A stretch of 64,000 bases of DNA from Halanaerobiales bacterium. GTDB lineage: Bacteria > Bacillota > Halanaerobiia > Halanaerobiales > DTU029. The DNA lies in assembly GCA_022360715.1 (NCBI GenBank), contig JAKSCG010000150.1, positions 1 to 64,000 on the forward strand. The letters are read 5' to 3'. Positions within the stretch are counted from its first letter, which is position 1. Every line of letters starts with the position of its first letter. Below, piece by piece: positions 34,840 through 44,474 of this stretch. A program made the translations under genes and the position numbers. Under the pieces are notes generated by a model. That model saw only the letters and a list, made by a program, of their open reading frames with translations, searched no databases and had not been told where the DNA came from.

Positions 34840-35820
34840 TTAATACTTTATCCTAGGATCTACCCAGACTAATAGTAAATCAGCCAATAAATTACCGACT
34901 ATTAGCATTACCGACAAAAATATCAGGAATGTACCTGCTAAATACATATCCTGATTCTGTAATGCTTTAAAATAAAGTGGGCCAGTAGTTGGTAAACTAA
35001 GTACAAGAGATACAACTGTACTACCGGAAATTATAGCAGGTAAGCTCATTCCCAAAGTCATAATCAAAGGATGGACTGCATTCCGGACAGCATGTTTATA
35101 GATAACTATCCATTCTTTTAACCCCTTAGCACGAGCTGTCTGGACATATTGCTCGTTTAAAATATCTAATAGATTACTCCTCATCATCCTGATAAGTGAG
35201 GCAGTACCCGATGTCCCCACTACTATAATTGGAATCCAAAGATGTTTTAGTAAATCAATAAATCGGGCAAATGACCAGGGGGCATCTCTAAACGCCATGG
35301 AAAATAATCCCCCTATTGGCTGGTTAAAATAAGTCGCCCCAATAATCATAAAAACCAGGGCTAAAAGAAAATTAGGAATTGAGAGTCCCAAAAATCCAAT
35401 TACAGTAAAAATATTATCCGTTAAACTATATTTGTGAGTTGCTGAATAGATACCTATCGGCAAGGCGACTATCCAGGTAAAAATTATTGTGCTTACTGAA
35501 ATAAGCACTGTATTTAATAATCTATCTCCAATCAACTCAGATACCGGTCTATTATACAAAAATGATCTGCCAAAATCGCCTCTAACAAAACCAGTGATCC
35601 AATTCCAATATTGCACATAAATTGCTTGATCTAAATGATATTTTTTTTCTAGCTGTTCTATCTGAACAGATGCAGTATTAGTCCCCATACTCCTCAGCTC
35701 GGCTATTTTTACATCTAAATAGGTACCCGGTGGTAATGCTATCAGCAAAAAGCCAATTATTGAGACAAGTATTAATGTAATAACCATATAACAGATGCGT
35801 CTAACTAAATACTCTAGCAT
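34840..35820 (-). CDS. Opp/Dpp-type ABC transporter permease (OppB)
   Basis: 326 residues, six helices, N-terminal MLEYLVRRICYMVITLILVSIIGFLL and the loop YVQTARAKGLKEWIVIYKHA that contacts the ATPases. Pairs with OppC, whose gene begins 14 bp downstream. AGAAGGGAG precedes the ATG. Confidence 0.93.
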   Translation of the reverse strand: MLEYLVRRICYMVITLILVSIIGFLLIALPPGTYLDVKIAELRSMGTNTASVQIEQLEKKYHLDQAIYVQYWNWITGFVRGDFGRSFLYNRPVSELIGDRLLNTVLISVSTIIFTWIVALPIGIYSATHKYSLTDNIFTVIGFLGLSIPNFLLALVFMIIGATYFNQPIGGLFSMAFRDAPWSFARFIDLLKHLWIPIIVVGTSGTASLIRMMRSNLLDILNEQYVQTARAKGLKEWIVIYKHAVRNAVHPLIMTLGMSLPAIISGSTVVSLVLSLPTTGPLYFKALQNQDMYLAGTFLIFLSVMLIVGNLLADLLLVWVDPRIKY

Positions 35821-35840
35821 TTTATCTCCCTTCTATTGCT

Positions 35841-36875
35841 TTAAGTTAACCTTAAATTTGTATATCCAGTCAATTCCATTTGATCAGCAAAATGACAGGC
35901 TACCTTCCGTTCACCCCGATCATTAACACTATCCAACTCCGGTTCTTCTTTCTTACAGAGCGGGCGGACATAAGGGCACCTTGTATTAAAATTACAACCT
36001 TCGGGGGGGTTAGCTGGATTCGGTACATTACCACCAAGTAATTTTCGTTGCTGATTTACCCGGGGATTACCTACTGGAATCGCCTGTAAAAGGGCTTCTG
36101 AATAGGGATGTTTGGGATTTTGATAAATCACCGAAGAATCTGCGATTTCAACAATTTTACCCAGATACATAACGATTACCCGGTCACAAATATATTCTAT
36201 AACGCTCAAATCATGGGCTATAAATAAATAAGTAAGCCCCATTTCTTCCTGTAATTCAGAAAGCAGATTTAGTATTTGAGCCTGAATTGAAACATCAAGG
36301 GCAGACACAGGTTCATCACATATTATAAACTCCGGATTAAGCGTTAAGGCCCGGGCTATTCCAATCCTCTGCCTTTGACCCCCGCTAAACTCATGGGGAT
36401 AGCGATTCATATGATAATCCTTCAAACCCACTCTCTTTAATAAAGCACTTACCTTTTCTGTCCTATCTTTCCGATTACCTATTTTATTAACCCTTAACGG
36501 TTCAGCTATAATGTCTCTAATCGACATTCTATTATCCAAAGAAGAGAAAGGGTCTTGAAATATTATTTGCAAATCACTCCTTAAATCCCTTAAGAGTTTC
36601 TTATTCTTAAGAGAAACAATGTCAACTTTATCCCCATCTCGATAAAAATTTATCTCTCCGCCCGTAGATTCCAGAAGCTTGATAATACAGCGACCTGTTG
36701 TTGATTTACCACAGCCGCTTTCACCGACTAGACCCACTGTTTCACCCTTTTTTACATCAAAAGAAATACCGTCAACTGCTTTAACATTACCAACTGTTTT
36801 TTTGAAAAAGCCCTTTTTGATCGGGAAATATTTTTTTAAGTCCTTTACCTCTAACACCAAATTATTCTTCATCAT
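35841..36875 (-). CDS. Opp/Dpp-type ABC transporter ATP-binding protein (OppF)
   Basis: One of two ATPases of the importer, 344 residues. Walker [11 protein letters not shown]-loop IIFQDPFSS, signature [14 protein letters not shown] and Walker [13 protein letters not shown] are intact. The C-terminal oligopeptide-type domain has the cysteine-bearing [14 protein letters not shown] segment, consistent with an iron-sulfur site reported for such subunits. Overlaps the OppD gene by 14 bp. Confidence 0.95.
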   Translation of the reverse strand: MMKNNLVLEVKDLKKYFPIKKGFFKKTVGNVKAVDGISFDVKKGETVGLVGESGCGKSTTGRCIIKLLESTGGEINFYRDGDKVDIVSLKNKKLLRDLRSDLQIIFQDPFSSLDNRMSIRDIIAEPLRVNKIGNRKDRTEKVSALLKRVGLKDYHMNRYPHEFSGGQRQRIGIARALTLNPEFIICDEPVSALDVSIQAQILNLLSELQEEMGLTYLFIAHDLSVIEYICDRVIVMYLGKIVEIADSSVIYQNPKHPYSEALLQAIPVGNPRVNQQRKLLGGNVPNPANPPEGCNFNTRCPYVRPLCKKEEPELDSVNDRGERKVACHFADQMELTGYTNLRLT

Positions 36876-37875
36876 ATTCTTCTCCTTGATATAACCAACA
36901 TTTTGTCATATGCCTTTCCCCTGTCTTAAACATTGGGGATTCTTGTTTATAACAGATATTCATGGCTTCCGGACAGCGTGGTGCAAAATAACAACCCTTT
37001 GGAAGGTAATATAGATTAGGCACAGAACCCTTAATCGGTTTTAACTTTTCCCGGCTGCCTATTCGCGGGATTGAATTTAACAACCCCGTAGTATAGGGAT
37101 GTTTATGATTATAAAATATCTCCTCCGTACTGGCCATCTCTACTACTTTCCCCGTGTACATTACGATCACATTATCCGTTATTTCACCGACAACATTCAG
37201 ATCGTGAGTAATCATCATCATCGCCATATTGAATTTCTTCTTTAGTTCTTTGATCAATTCTAAAATTTGAGCTTCGATCGTAACATCCAGGGCAGTTGTT
37301 GGTTCATCTGCGATCAGAAGGCTAGGATTACAAGAAAGGGCCATTGCAATCATTACTCGCTGTCTCATCCCACCACTTAATTCAAATGGATACTCATCGA
37401 CTCTTTGTTCAGGGGCAGAAATGCCTACATGATCAAGCATCTCAATTGCTTTCTCCCTGGCCTGATACTTATCATAGCCCTGATGTAGTTTGATCGCTTC
37501 AATTATTTGATCTCCAACTGTATAAACTGGATTTAGTGATGTCATCGGCTCTTGAAATATCATGGCAATCTCATTACCTCTAATGTTACGCATCTCAGCA
37601 CTATAAGGGGATAGTAAGGTAATATCTATCGGTTCTTGATCTGGTCCATTAATAAAATAGTTAATCTTTCCACTAACAATATTACCACGAGGACGGGGCA
37701 CTAATTGCATTATCGATAGTGCTGTAACACTTTTCCCACAGCCACTTTCTCCCACAACCCCAAATGTCTCCCCTTTATTAATTGAAAAACTTACATCATC
37801 AACTGCTTTTACCGTCCCTTCCTCTGTTTCAAAATAGGTTTTTAATCCTTTAACTTCGATTAATTTATTTTCCAA
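36862..37875 (-). CDS. Opp/Dpp-type ABC transporter ATP-binding protein (OppD)
   Basis: Partner ATPase, 337 residues, with Walker [11 protein letters not shown]-loop [12 protein letters not shown], signature [15 protein letters not shown] and Walker [13 protein letters not shown]. The C-terminus again shows the [14 protein letters not shown] segment. Starts at TTG 7 nt after GGGAGG. Lies 12 bp after the alpha-mannosidase gene. Confidence 0.95.
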   Translation of the reverse strand: MENKLIEVKGLKTYFETEEGTVKAVDDVSFSINKGETFGVVGESGCGKSVTALSIMQLVPRPRGNIVSGKINYFINGPDQEPIDITLLSPYSAEMRNIRGNEIAMIFQEPMTSLNPVYTVGDQIIEAIKLHQGYDKYQAREKAIEMLDHVGISAPEQRVDEYPFELSGGMRQRVMIAMALSCNPSLLIADEPTTALDVTIEAQILELIKELKKKFNMAMMMITHDLNVVGEITDNVIVMYTGKVVEMASTEEIFYNHKHPYTTGLLNSIPRIGSREKLKPIKGSVPNLYYLPKGCYFAPRCPEAMNICYKQESPMFKTGERHMTKCWLYQGEEYDEE

Positions 37876-37887
37876 TCCTTTGCCTCC

Positions 37888-40800
37888 CTAAACTATTTTG
37901 CAGGTCTTAATTTCAAAAGGTTTAATCTCAAATATAAATAAATTCTGATTATTACTAATATCTTGAAGCTCTTCTTCTATTAAATTACATTCAACTACTT
38001 TATTGATCTTTTGATTAAAAGTAACTTTTACGCGATCACGCCTATTCCCATATTCATAAAATCTGAGAATTAATCCACTACCATCTTCTGCTTTTTTTAC
38101 TGTCTCCAAAATAGTGCTTTCAGAATCCATCGTTACTAGCGAGTTTTTAATCGGTAATTTGCCACCACTACTGTTACTCCTTACTGTCAATAGTGGATAA
38201 TTTAATTGATAGGCTTCTTTAGTAGTCTCTCCTTCCAGCCAATTTCCTCGATGAGGAAATAGACTATAAGTAAATTCGTGATAACCCTGGTCTGCCTCTT
38301 GATCAGGCATAATTCCAGACTTAATCAGGGTTAACCTGATTGTTTGATCTTTAACATCATAACCATATTTACAATCATTCAAAAGACTGACTCCATAGTC
38401 TCCTTCCGATAAATCAACCCACTTATGAGCACATGTTTCAAATTTGGCATAATCCCAACTAGTATTCCAGTGAGTCGGTCTCTCCACACTGCCAAATTGG
38501 ATTTCATATCTAGCCTTCGTTGCTCTAACATCAACAGGAAATGCCGCCTTTAATAAGAGCTGATGTTCGTGCCAATCAACCTCTGTTTTAAAATCGATCC
38601 GCCTTTTATCTGCATAAACGATCATTCTCTGCTCAATTATTGAATTTAATATCTTCCATTTAAATCTAATAACTGCTCTTTCGGCATCCCTTTCTTCAAC
38701 TTTCAGTTCAAGCAGATCATCTACGGTATATTCCTTTTCCTGGTAATAGATGTCTATATCCCAAGCATCCCATTTCATTGGCACATCCTCAAAAACCTGT
38801 AAAACATTAGCCTTTTGGCCTGATGGTAATATTTGCCGATCAACCTCTTTGTCATATATAGAAGTAATCTGTCCATGATCATTAATCTTAATCTTAAAAT
38901 ATTTATTTTCTATTTCATTTTTCTGTACACTTAAACATTTATGTTGTAAATAAGTATTAAGCTGTTCTTTATTACTAATAGCAAAAGCCTGATAGCCCAA
39001 CGAAGGGATCTCCGGAACCTTAACCATCAGTTTTTTTATGCCGGTTGTATCTTCAAAGACCCAACTGGTTAAAGGATTTCCATCTTCATTTAATATTTCT
39101 TTCTCTTCCAGACCATCTTCTAAAGGAAGTGCCATTAATCCACCTCTTGACCAGGAAAGAGGGTTAAAGACTACTAACTTTTCTCCTTCCAAAGCAATAC
39201 TTGCGGCGATCTGTACTAATGAATTATCTAGTATTTGATTACCACTGGTAAAAACATATTCAAAATCTTTGGAACTATCCTCATAAACCTCTTTAATTGA
39301 AGAACCGGGCAATATATCATGAAACTGATTGCATAGTATTGTTTTCCAGCCTTGATTAATTTTATTTAAAGGATAATAATAATTATCTAATAATCTTTCG
39401 GCCATACTAGCGAACAATTCCACATTATGATATAAAACCTCACTATATCTGTTATTTCTTTTTATCCGGGCCTGAGAGGTAAATGTACCTCTATGATATT
39501 CCAGATATAATTCACCATCCCAAACAGGCAAGTTCTTATTATCTTTAACTTTTTCTTCTAACTCTTTAAAATAGGGTTCAGCTAGACCAAATTTAACTTC
39601 AGGTATACCAGGTAATTCTTGCATCTTCTTGCCCGTCTCAATCATCTTTTTAGTAGGACCACCACCACCGTCACCCCAACCATAAGATAATAACAAATTA
39701 TCATTAATATGTTTTTCTCTATATTTATCCCAAGTGCCTTTAACAGATTCGGGGTCCAAAATGCCATTATAAGTATACTGATGTGTTCCACCACGGGCCG
39801 GATTAGTAATAAAATGAGTTAATACTTCCGTCCCATCTATTCCTCTCCAATTAAAAGTATCGTACTCAGGACAGTTAAATTGATTCCAGCTAATTTTGAT
39901 GGTCATGAAGTATTTTAAGCCACTCTTCTTAATAATTTGTGGCAAAGCCCAAGAATACCCAAAAACATCTGGCAACCAGAGAATTTTACAGCCCTTATTA
40001 AACTCCTTTCTGAAAAAACGAGTTCCTAATAAAAATTGTCTAATCAGAGATTCGCCCGAAGGAATATTACAATCAGCTTCAACCCACATTCCACCCGTTA
40101 CTTCCCAGTGACCTGATTTTATTCTTTCCTTGATTTTACTGTAAATCTGAGGGTAATCTTCTTTGATATATTCATATAATTGTGGACTACTCTGTACAAA
40201 TTGGTATTCTGGATATTGATCCATTAAATGCAGGACCGTGGAAAAAGTTCGTGAACATTTCTCTCTGGTGTGTTTTATTCTCCATAACCAGGCAACATCT
40301 ATATGAGAGTGGCCAACAGTAGTTACCACCGGTCTTTTAGTTGAACCTTCTTGATATTTTTGAATCCGTCCCTTTAAATATCTATTTGCCGCTTTTACGG
40401 TAGCATAAAATTGACCATTACCTGGTCTGCGAAAATCAATTATATTGATCGATTCATTTAAGAATTTTAATAAATTCTCATAATCATAACTACCCTTTTC
40501 CAATATTTTAATAGTTTTTAAAATAGTAGAAGCACGGTAATAATAATCCTCTGTCTCTTGATTTACTTTGGCTATAAAAGCCTCTTTAAAAGATAAGTCA
40601 TTACCTTTTAAACCACTGAATGCTTTAATGGCAATAAAAAGCGGATTATATCTTAAAAATTCTTTTTTAAGTAATACTTCTTGGTGATTTACATCCAACC
40701 CCTGTACAGGCTCCCCATTTATATATAATAAAGATTCTGCTCCACCTAGTCCTAACCTATTACTATCACCAAGTTCAAAATACAATACTACCTTTTTATC

Positions 40801-41034
40801 TTGCCAATCTGACGGAATATTCAACTCCTTTCTAAACCAAAAAATTAAATCTTTTCCACCCCAATAATCACCTACCACAAATCTATCCCAATTTAAATCA
40901 TTATAACTACCTTTTTCTGCATCAGCTATATCACCTTGATGAAAGAGAAATTCACTTATTTCTTTTTTTTCCTGGTAAATATATTTTTTTAAATTATTAA
41001 TATATTTTTCTGCCTTTTCTACCATAAAAAACAT
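37888..41034 (-). CDS. Alpha-mannosidase, glycoside hydrolase family 38
   Basis: Cytoplasmic retaining alpha-mannosidase of about 1048 residues, no signal peptide. The zinc motif GHSHIDVAW gives H244 and D246; the catalytic nucleophile Asp is D321 in WVEADCNIPSGES. The three-part GH38 layout is present: N-terminal accessory domain, catalytic alpha/beta barrel (about 235-500) and C-terminal beta domains. The ATG at 41034 lies 6 nt after GGGGAGG; an ATG at 41049 overlaps that site. Between a GntR-type regulator and the Opp genes, it probably degrades mannosides brought in by the transporter. Confidence 0.94.
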   Translation of the reverse strand: MFFMVEKAEKYINNLKKYIYQEKKEISEFLFHQGDIADAEKGSYNDLNWDRFVVGDYWGGKDLIFWFRKELNIPSDWQDKKVVLYFELGDSNRLGLGGAESLLYINGEPVQGLDVNHQEVLLKKEFLRYNPLFIAIKAFSGLKGNDLSFKEAFIAKVNQETEDYYYRASTILKTIKILEKGSYDYENLLKFLNESINIIDFRRPGNGQFYATVKAANRYLKGRIQKYQEGSTKRPVVTTVGHSHIDVAWLWRIKHTREKCSRTFSTVLHLMDQYPEYQFVQSSPQLYEYIKEDYPQIYSKIKERIKSGHWEVTGGMWVEADCNIPSGESLIRQFLLGTRFFRKEFNKGCKILWLPDVFGYSWALPQIIKKSGLKYFMTIKISWNQFNCPEYDTFNWRGIDGTEVLTHFITNPARGGTHQYTYNGILDPESVKGTWDKYREKHINDNLLLSYGWGDGGGGPTKKMIETGKKMQELPGIPEVKFGLAEPYFKELEEKVKDNKNLPVWDGELYLEYHRGTFTSQARIKRNNRYSEVLYHNVELFASMAERLLDNYYYPLNKINQGWKTILCNQFHDILPGSSIKEVYEDSSKDFEYVFTSGNQILDNSLVQIAASIALEGEKLVVFNPLSWSRGGLMALPLEDGLEEKEILNEDGNPLTSWVFEDTTGIKKLMVKVPEIPSLGYQAFAISNKEQLNTYLQHKCLSVQKNEIENKYFKIKINDHGQITSIYDKEVDRQILPSGQKANVLQVFEDVPMKWDAWDIDIYYQEKEYTVDDLLELKVEERDAERAVIRFKWKILNSIIEQRMIVYADKRRIDFKTEVDWHEHQLLLKAAFPVDVRATKARYEIQFGSVERPTHWNTSWDYAKFETCAHKWVDLSEGDYGVSLLNDCKYGYDVKDQTIRLTLIKSGIMPDQEADQGYHEFTYSLFPHRGNWLEGETTKEAYQLNYPLLTVRSNSSGGKLPIKNSLVTMDSESTILETVKKAEDGSGLILRFYEYGNRRDRVKVTFNQKINKVVECNLIEEELQDISNNQNLFIFEIKPFEIKTCKIV

Positions 41035-41066
41035 CGTATGCCTCCCCATATAATATAATTAATTTA

Positions 41067-42203
41067 TTATATTTTTAATTTTTTTGTCGAATTTCTAATA
41101 ATTAAGTTAACAGGATAATAATACTGGCGAATTATATTCTTATTATTAATCATAATACTAGCATCATCTTTATCAAAAACTGAATTTTCTTCATCATAAC
41201 TAATCTGATCAATCAATATTTTAGCTGCATTATACCCAATTTCCACTGGATACTGAGCAACTGTTGTTAATGCAGGTTCCACATGTTTAACTACTTCCTG
41301 ATTATCAAATCCAATTACCGAAATATCTTTAGGTACTTTTAAACCCTGTGTTTTGCATATTTCAACAAATTTCAAAGCCATTATGTCATGAACACAAAAT
41401 ACTGCTGTTATGTTCTCATCTTTAATAAAACTTAATAGTTCAGAATCTGAGCTAAATGGGTGAATTAATTTATCAGCAAAATCGATCTCATAGTCGGATA
41501 ATGCTTTTTTAAATCCGATGATTCGTTCTTGGATACTACTTGTTAAGGTATACTTTTGCTTTAAAAACATAATATTTTTATGTCCCAATTTTATTAAGTG
41601 CTCTGTCGCCTTATAGCCACCCTCAACATTATTAGAGACAATACAATTAGTATGGTAATTATTTAATTTCCTATCTGCAAGCACAAAAGGAATATTTTCA
41701 TCACTTAGATCTGTAATTGCAGAATTATCTTTTTGATCTTCTACCGGAACAATAATTAATCCACCAACTCCTTCATTTTTTAATTTTTGAATACACTTAG
41801 CCTCTTCAACATAATCATTATCTGACTGTAGCAAAGTTAACTTGTATTTGCTTTTTTTTAGTGCTAATCCTATTCCACGTAAGATACTTGTTTGTACTTC
41901 AACAAACTCAGATAAGATAACACCAATATAACTGCTCTTTTGCTGCTTATACTTGGATTTGCTAAAGACAAATGTGCCGTCTCCCTGAACCCGATATAAA
42001 TAACCCTCATGAACCAGTTCCTTGATTGCTTTCCGGATAGTATAGCGACTTACATTTAATTTTTCACATAAATCACGTTCTGGAGGGATTTTTTCTCCTG
42101 ATTTATATAGATCCTTTTTTATTTGTTCTAAAATATAGTTTTTGGTTTGGATAAATAAAGGTTCAGGATTATCTTTGGTTATATCAAAATTTGCATCCAT
42201 CAT
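41067..42203 (-). CDS. GntR-type regulator with LacI-like sensor domain
   Basis: Sugar-responsive regulator of the AraR architecture: N-terminal GntR winged helix (about residues 10-75; EKIPPERDLCEKLNVSRYTIR and LYRVQGDGTFV) fused to a periplasmic-binding-protein-like effector domain (IGVILSEF..., VIGFDNQEVVKHVEPALTTV). About 378 residues. The ATG at 42203 follows AAAGGA. First gene of the operon, 32 bp before the mannosidase, so it likely controls the operon and itself through sites in 42216-42256. Confidence 0.92.
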   Translation of the reverse strand: MMDANFDITKDNPEPLFIQTKNYILEQIKKDLYKSGEKIPPERDLCEKLNVSRYTIRKAIKELVHEGYLYRVQGDGTFVFSKSKYKQQKSSYIGVILSEFVEVQTSILRGIGLALKKSKYKLTLLQSDNDYVEEAKCIQKLKNEGVGGLIIVPVEDQKDNSAITDLSDENIPFVLADRKLNNYHTNCIVSNNVEGGYKATEHLIKLGHKNIMFLKQKYTLTSSIQERIIGFKKALSDYEIDFADKLIHPFSSDSELLSFIKDENITAVFCVHDIMALKFVEICKTQGLKVPKDISVIGFDNQEVVKHVEPALTTVAQYPVEIGYNAAKILIDQISYDEENSVFDKDDASIMINNKNIIRQYYYPVNLIIRNSTKKLKI

Positions 42204-42215
42204 ACCATTCCTTTC

Positions 42216-42276
42216 AACCAATTTTGTATTTTTTTATATTGGTTTGGTAATTGGTTAGTATCTTTATTATATTATA
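42216..42276 (-). promoter_or_regulatory. Promoter and candidate operator of the mannosidase/Opp operon
   Basis: Three ATTGGTT-type half-sites occur in 41 bp: AACCAATT (42216-42223, inverted), ATTGGTT (42238-42244) and AATTGGTT (42249-42256). A TATAAT -10 reads on the minus strand at 42276-42271; no good -35 is visible, which would suit an activated or weak promoter. Proposed target of the GntR-type regulator. Confidence 0.4.
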
Positions 42277-42402
42277 CAACACAAACTATAAAAATCCTTT
42301 TTTATTTTACAAATTTTTTTAGTATTCAAGCATTAATTGTCGACTAAAATATAATTATAAGCTTATTAATCATAATATTCTTAATTTTAATCCTCCATTA
42401 AA
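42277..42402. other. AT-rich spacer between Opp and nag operons
   Basis: No gene. Very AT-rich spacer upstream of the GntR-type regulator's promoter; no further signal recognised. Confidence 0.4.
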
Positions 42403-42432
42403 AATAGCACTACAATCCTTCATAGTGCTATT
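42403..42432 (-). terminator. Terminator of the nag/oxidoreductase operon
   Basis: AATAGCACTA (42403-42412) and TAGTGCTATT (42423-42432) make a perfect 10-bp stem with a T5 tract on the minus strand, 40 bp after the oxidoreductase stop. Confidence 0.8.
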
Positions 42433-42471
42433 ACAATATTTAATCCAAATTATTAATGTGTTTCTAAAATC

Positions 42472-43692
42472 TTAAACTATCCAAACTAACAACTCTGCCT
42501 TCAGCCCGGGACTTTTCAGCTGACTCTCAACCGATGCTTTGATTGTAGTCATTCCTTCAATAGCTGCTTGGCCTTGCAACATTTTAACAAAGTGGTCCAT
42601 TAATCCGGTATCACCACCACCGTGGCCTCCTAATGCCGCAGCGACTTTTATTTGTTCCCTGCTCCTCCCGAATCGATCAAGCTCAATTAGATTATTCTCA
42701 AAATCAGCCCTGATCTCACCCCGGCTGCCAAAGAACTTACTGGTTCGATTAATCTGACTCGAAAAAGCCGTCAGGGCAAAATTTACTTCAATATTACCGC
42801 TAAACCTCATCCTGATCGTCTGCACTTCCGGTACATTATTATCGCTTTGATAGACACAACGCCCATAAGGGCCTTTTTGCAGGGCTTGATACCTCCCCTG
42901 GTAGGATTGGTCACTACTGATTACGGAAGCCGGCCAACCGGTATTCTCTGTTAGGTAAACTTTACAGGCAGAATAAGGACATTCTTGCTCAATCGAACAA
43001 TCCAGACAGCGCTCAGCAGCACCTTCCGGTTGACGGCTAGCTGTAAAATATTCCAGTGAAGCCTGGGAAGATAATTCCAGACACTCTTTCCCCAGTAACC
43101 AATAAAGTAAATCCAGGTCATGGCAGCTTTTAGCCAGGATGATCGGGGCAGCAACCTCGGTATTCCGCCAGTTTCCCCGGACATAACTATGGGCAAAATG
43201 GTAATAACCAATATTTTCAATATGGTCAACCAAGCGGATTTCCCCGATTACCTGCTCGTCCAGAAGTCTTTTCAGCTCCCGGTAGAAATTAGTATAGCGC
43301 AGGACATGGGCTACCAGGATCTGGCTATTACCTTCCCGGGCTATTCGGGCTAAGTGCAAAGTAACTTCCAGTTCAGGGGCAATTGGTTTTTCCAACAGAA
43401 TCTTATAACCTTTGGCGATCGCCCGGAGTGCCGGTTCAACATGCATAGTATCCGGAGTAGCGATAATAAGACCATCAGCCATCTTCTCCCTCTTTAGTAG
43501 TTCTTCCCAGGAAGCAAAAATGTTTTCTGGCGAAATATGATGTTCCCGGGCAAAAAGCCTCCTTTTGTCTTGCGCCGGTTCTGCTATGGCCACAGCCCGG
43601 ATAACGCCGGAATGTTCCCGGATATACTTGCCATATGCCTCTCGTCCCCTATTACCGGCACCAAGCACCGCTACTGACACCCTTTCTTTCAT
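42472..43692 (-). CDS. Gfo/Idh/MocA-family oxidoreductase
   Basis: NAD(P)-dependent oxidoreductase acting on sugars or their derivatives, 406 residues. The Rossmann motif VLGAGNRG is at about 9-16 and the catalytic-lysine motif LLEKPIAPE near 98-106, with the conserved HDLDLLYWLLG histidine helix. A cysteine-rich insert (CLDCSIEQECPYSAC) lies around residue 230, as in a subgroup of these enzymes. Downstream of nagA-nagB on the same strand, 55 bp after nagB, so probably involved in amino-sugar or glycoside catabolism. Substrate not assignable. Confidence 0.88.
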   Translation of the reverse strand: MKERVSVAVLGAGNRGREAYGKYIREHSGVIRAVAIAEPAQDKRRLFAREHHISPENIFASWEELLKREKMADGLIIATPDTMHVEPALRAIAKGYKILLEKPIAPELEVTLHLARIAREGNSQILVAHVLRYTNFYRELKRLLDEQVIGEIRLVDHIENIGYYHFAHSYVRGNWRNTEVAAPIILAKSCHDLDLLYWLLGKECLELSSQASLEYFTASRQPEGAAERCLDCSIEQECPYSACKVYLTENTGWPASVISSDQSYQGRYQALQKGPYGRCVYQSDNNVPEVQTIRMRFSGNIEVNFALTAFSSQINRTSKFFGSRGEIRADFENNLIELDRFGRSREQIKVAAALGGHGGGDTGLMDHFVKMLQGQAAIEGMTTIKASVESQLKSPGLKAELLVWIV

Positions 43693-43747
43693 CAGCTAAC
43701 CTCCCTCTCCTTTTATTTATTCACTGTGAATTAAAAAACCACCAATT

Positions 43748-44473
43748 TTAAAGGAAATTGGCGGCGGCTCGGTCCACAATCAGGGTGATTTCGGGATGGG
43801 TCTGTAACAAGGAAGCCGGTGTTTTAGTGCTGACATAACCACTGATCGTATTTTTAATAGCCTCAGCTTTGTTCTCCCCGCTGGCCAGCAAAATAATCCT
43901 GCGTGCTTTAAGGATCGTAGCCATTCCTACTGATACAGCCATTTTCGGGACATCCTCGGCCGAATCAAAAAACCTGCTATTGGCTTCAATCGTTTCGGCG
44001 GTTAGATTAACCAGCTTGGTGGTTACATTCAACTGCTCGGCCGGTTCATTAAACCCAACATGTCCGTTCGACCCAATACCAAGAATCTGTAGGTCGATAC
44101 CCCCACTGTGTTTAATTGTCTCTTCATAATCCCGGCATTCCCGTTCAATATCATCGGCCATTCCATCGGGTATAAAGATGTTTTTGGCTTTCAGGTTAAT
44201 ATGCTTAAAAAAGTTTTCCTGCATATAATAATGATAACTCTCCGGATTATCATGGGGCAATCGATAATATTCATCAAGATTAAAACTGCTTACTTCAGAA
44301 AAATTAATCTCCCCCCGTTGGTACATTTGAATTAATTCCCGGTACATACCGAGAGGAGTACTGCCGGTAGCGAGACCCAGCACAGAATTCGGTTTTAAAA
44401 TCACCTGGCTGGCAACAAGTAAAGCCGCTTTTTTACTCAGGTCCCGATAATCTTTTTCAATAATTACTCGCAT
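43748..44473 (-). CDS. nagB: Glucosamine-6-phosphate deaminase
   Basis: Converts glucosamine-6-phosphate to fructose-6-phosphate and ammonia, feeding amino sugars into glycolysis. 241 residues, the short form usual in Bacillota. Motifs: LGLATGSTPLGMYREL, the catalytic FNLDEYYRLP and LGIGSNGHVGFNEP with the active-site His. It directly follows nagA with a 1-bp gap. Confidence 0.96.
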   Translation of the reverse strand: MRVIIEKDYRDLSKKAALLVASQVILKPNSVLGLATGSTPLGMYRELIQMYQRGEINFSEVSSFNLDEYYRLPHDNPESYHYYMQENFFKHINLKAKNIFIPDGMADDIERECRDYEETIKHSGGIDLQILGIGSNGHVGFNEPAEQLNVTTKLVNLTAETIEANSRFFDSAEDVPKMAVSVGMATILKARRIILLASGENKAEAIKNTISGYVSTKTPASLLQTHPEITLIVDRAAANFL

Positions 44474-44474
44474 A

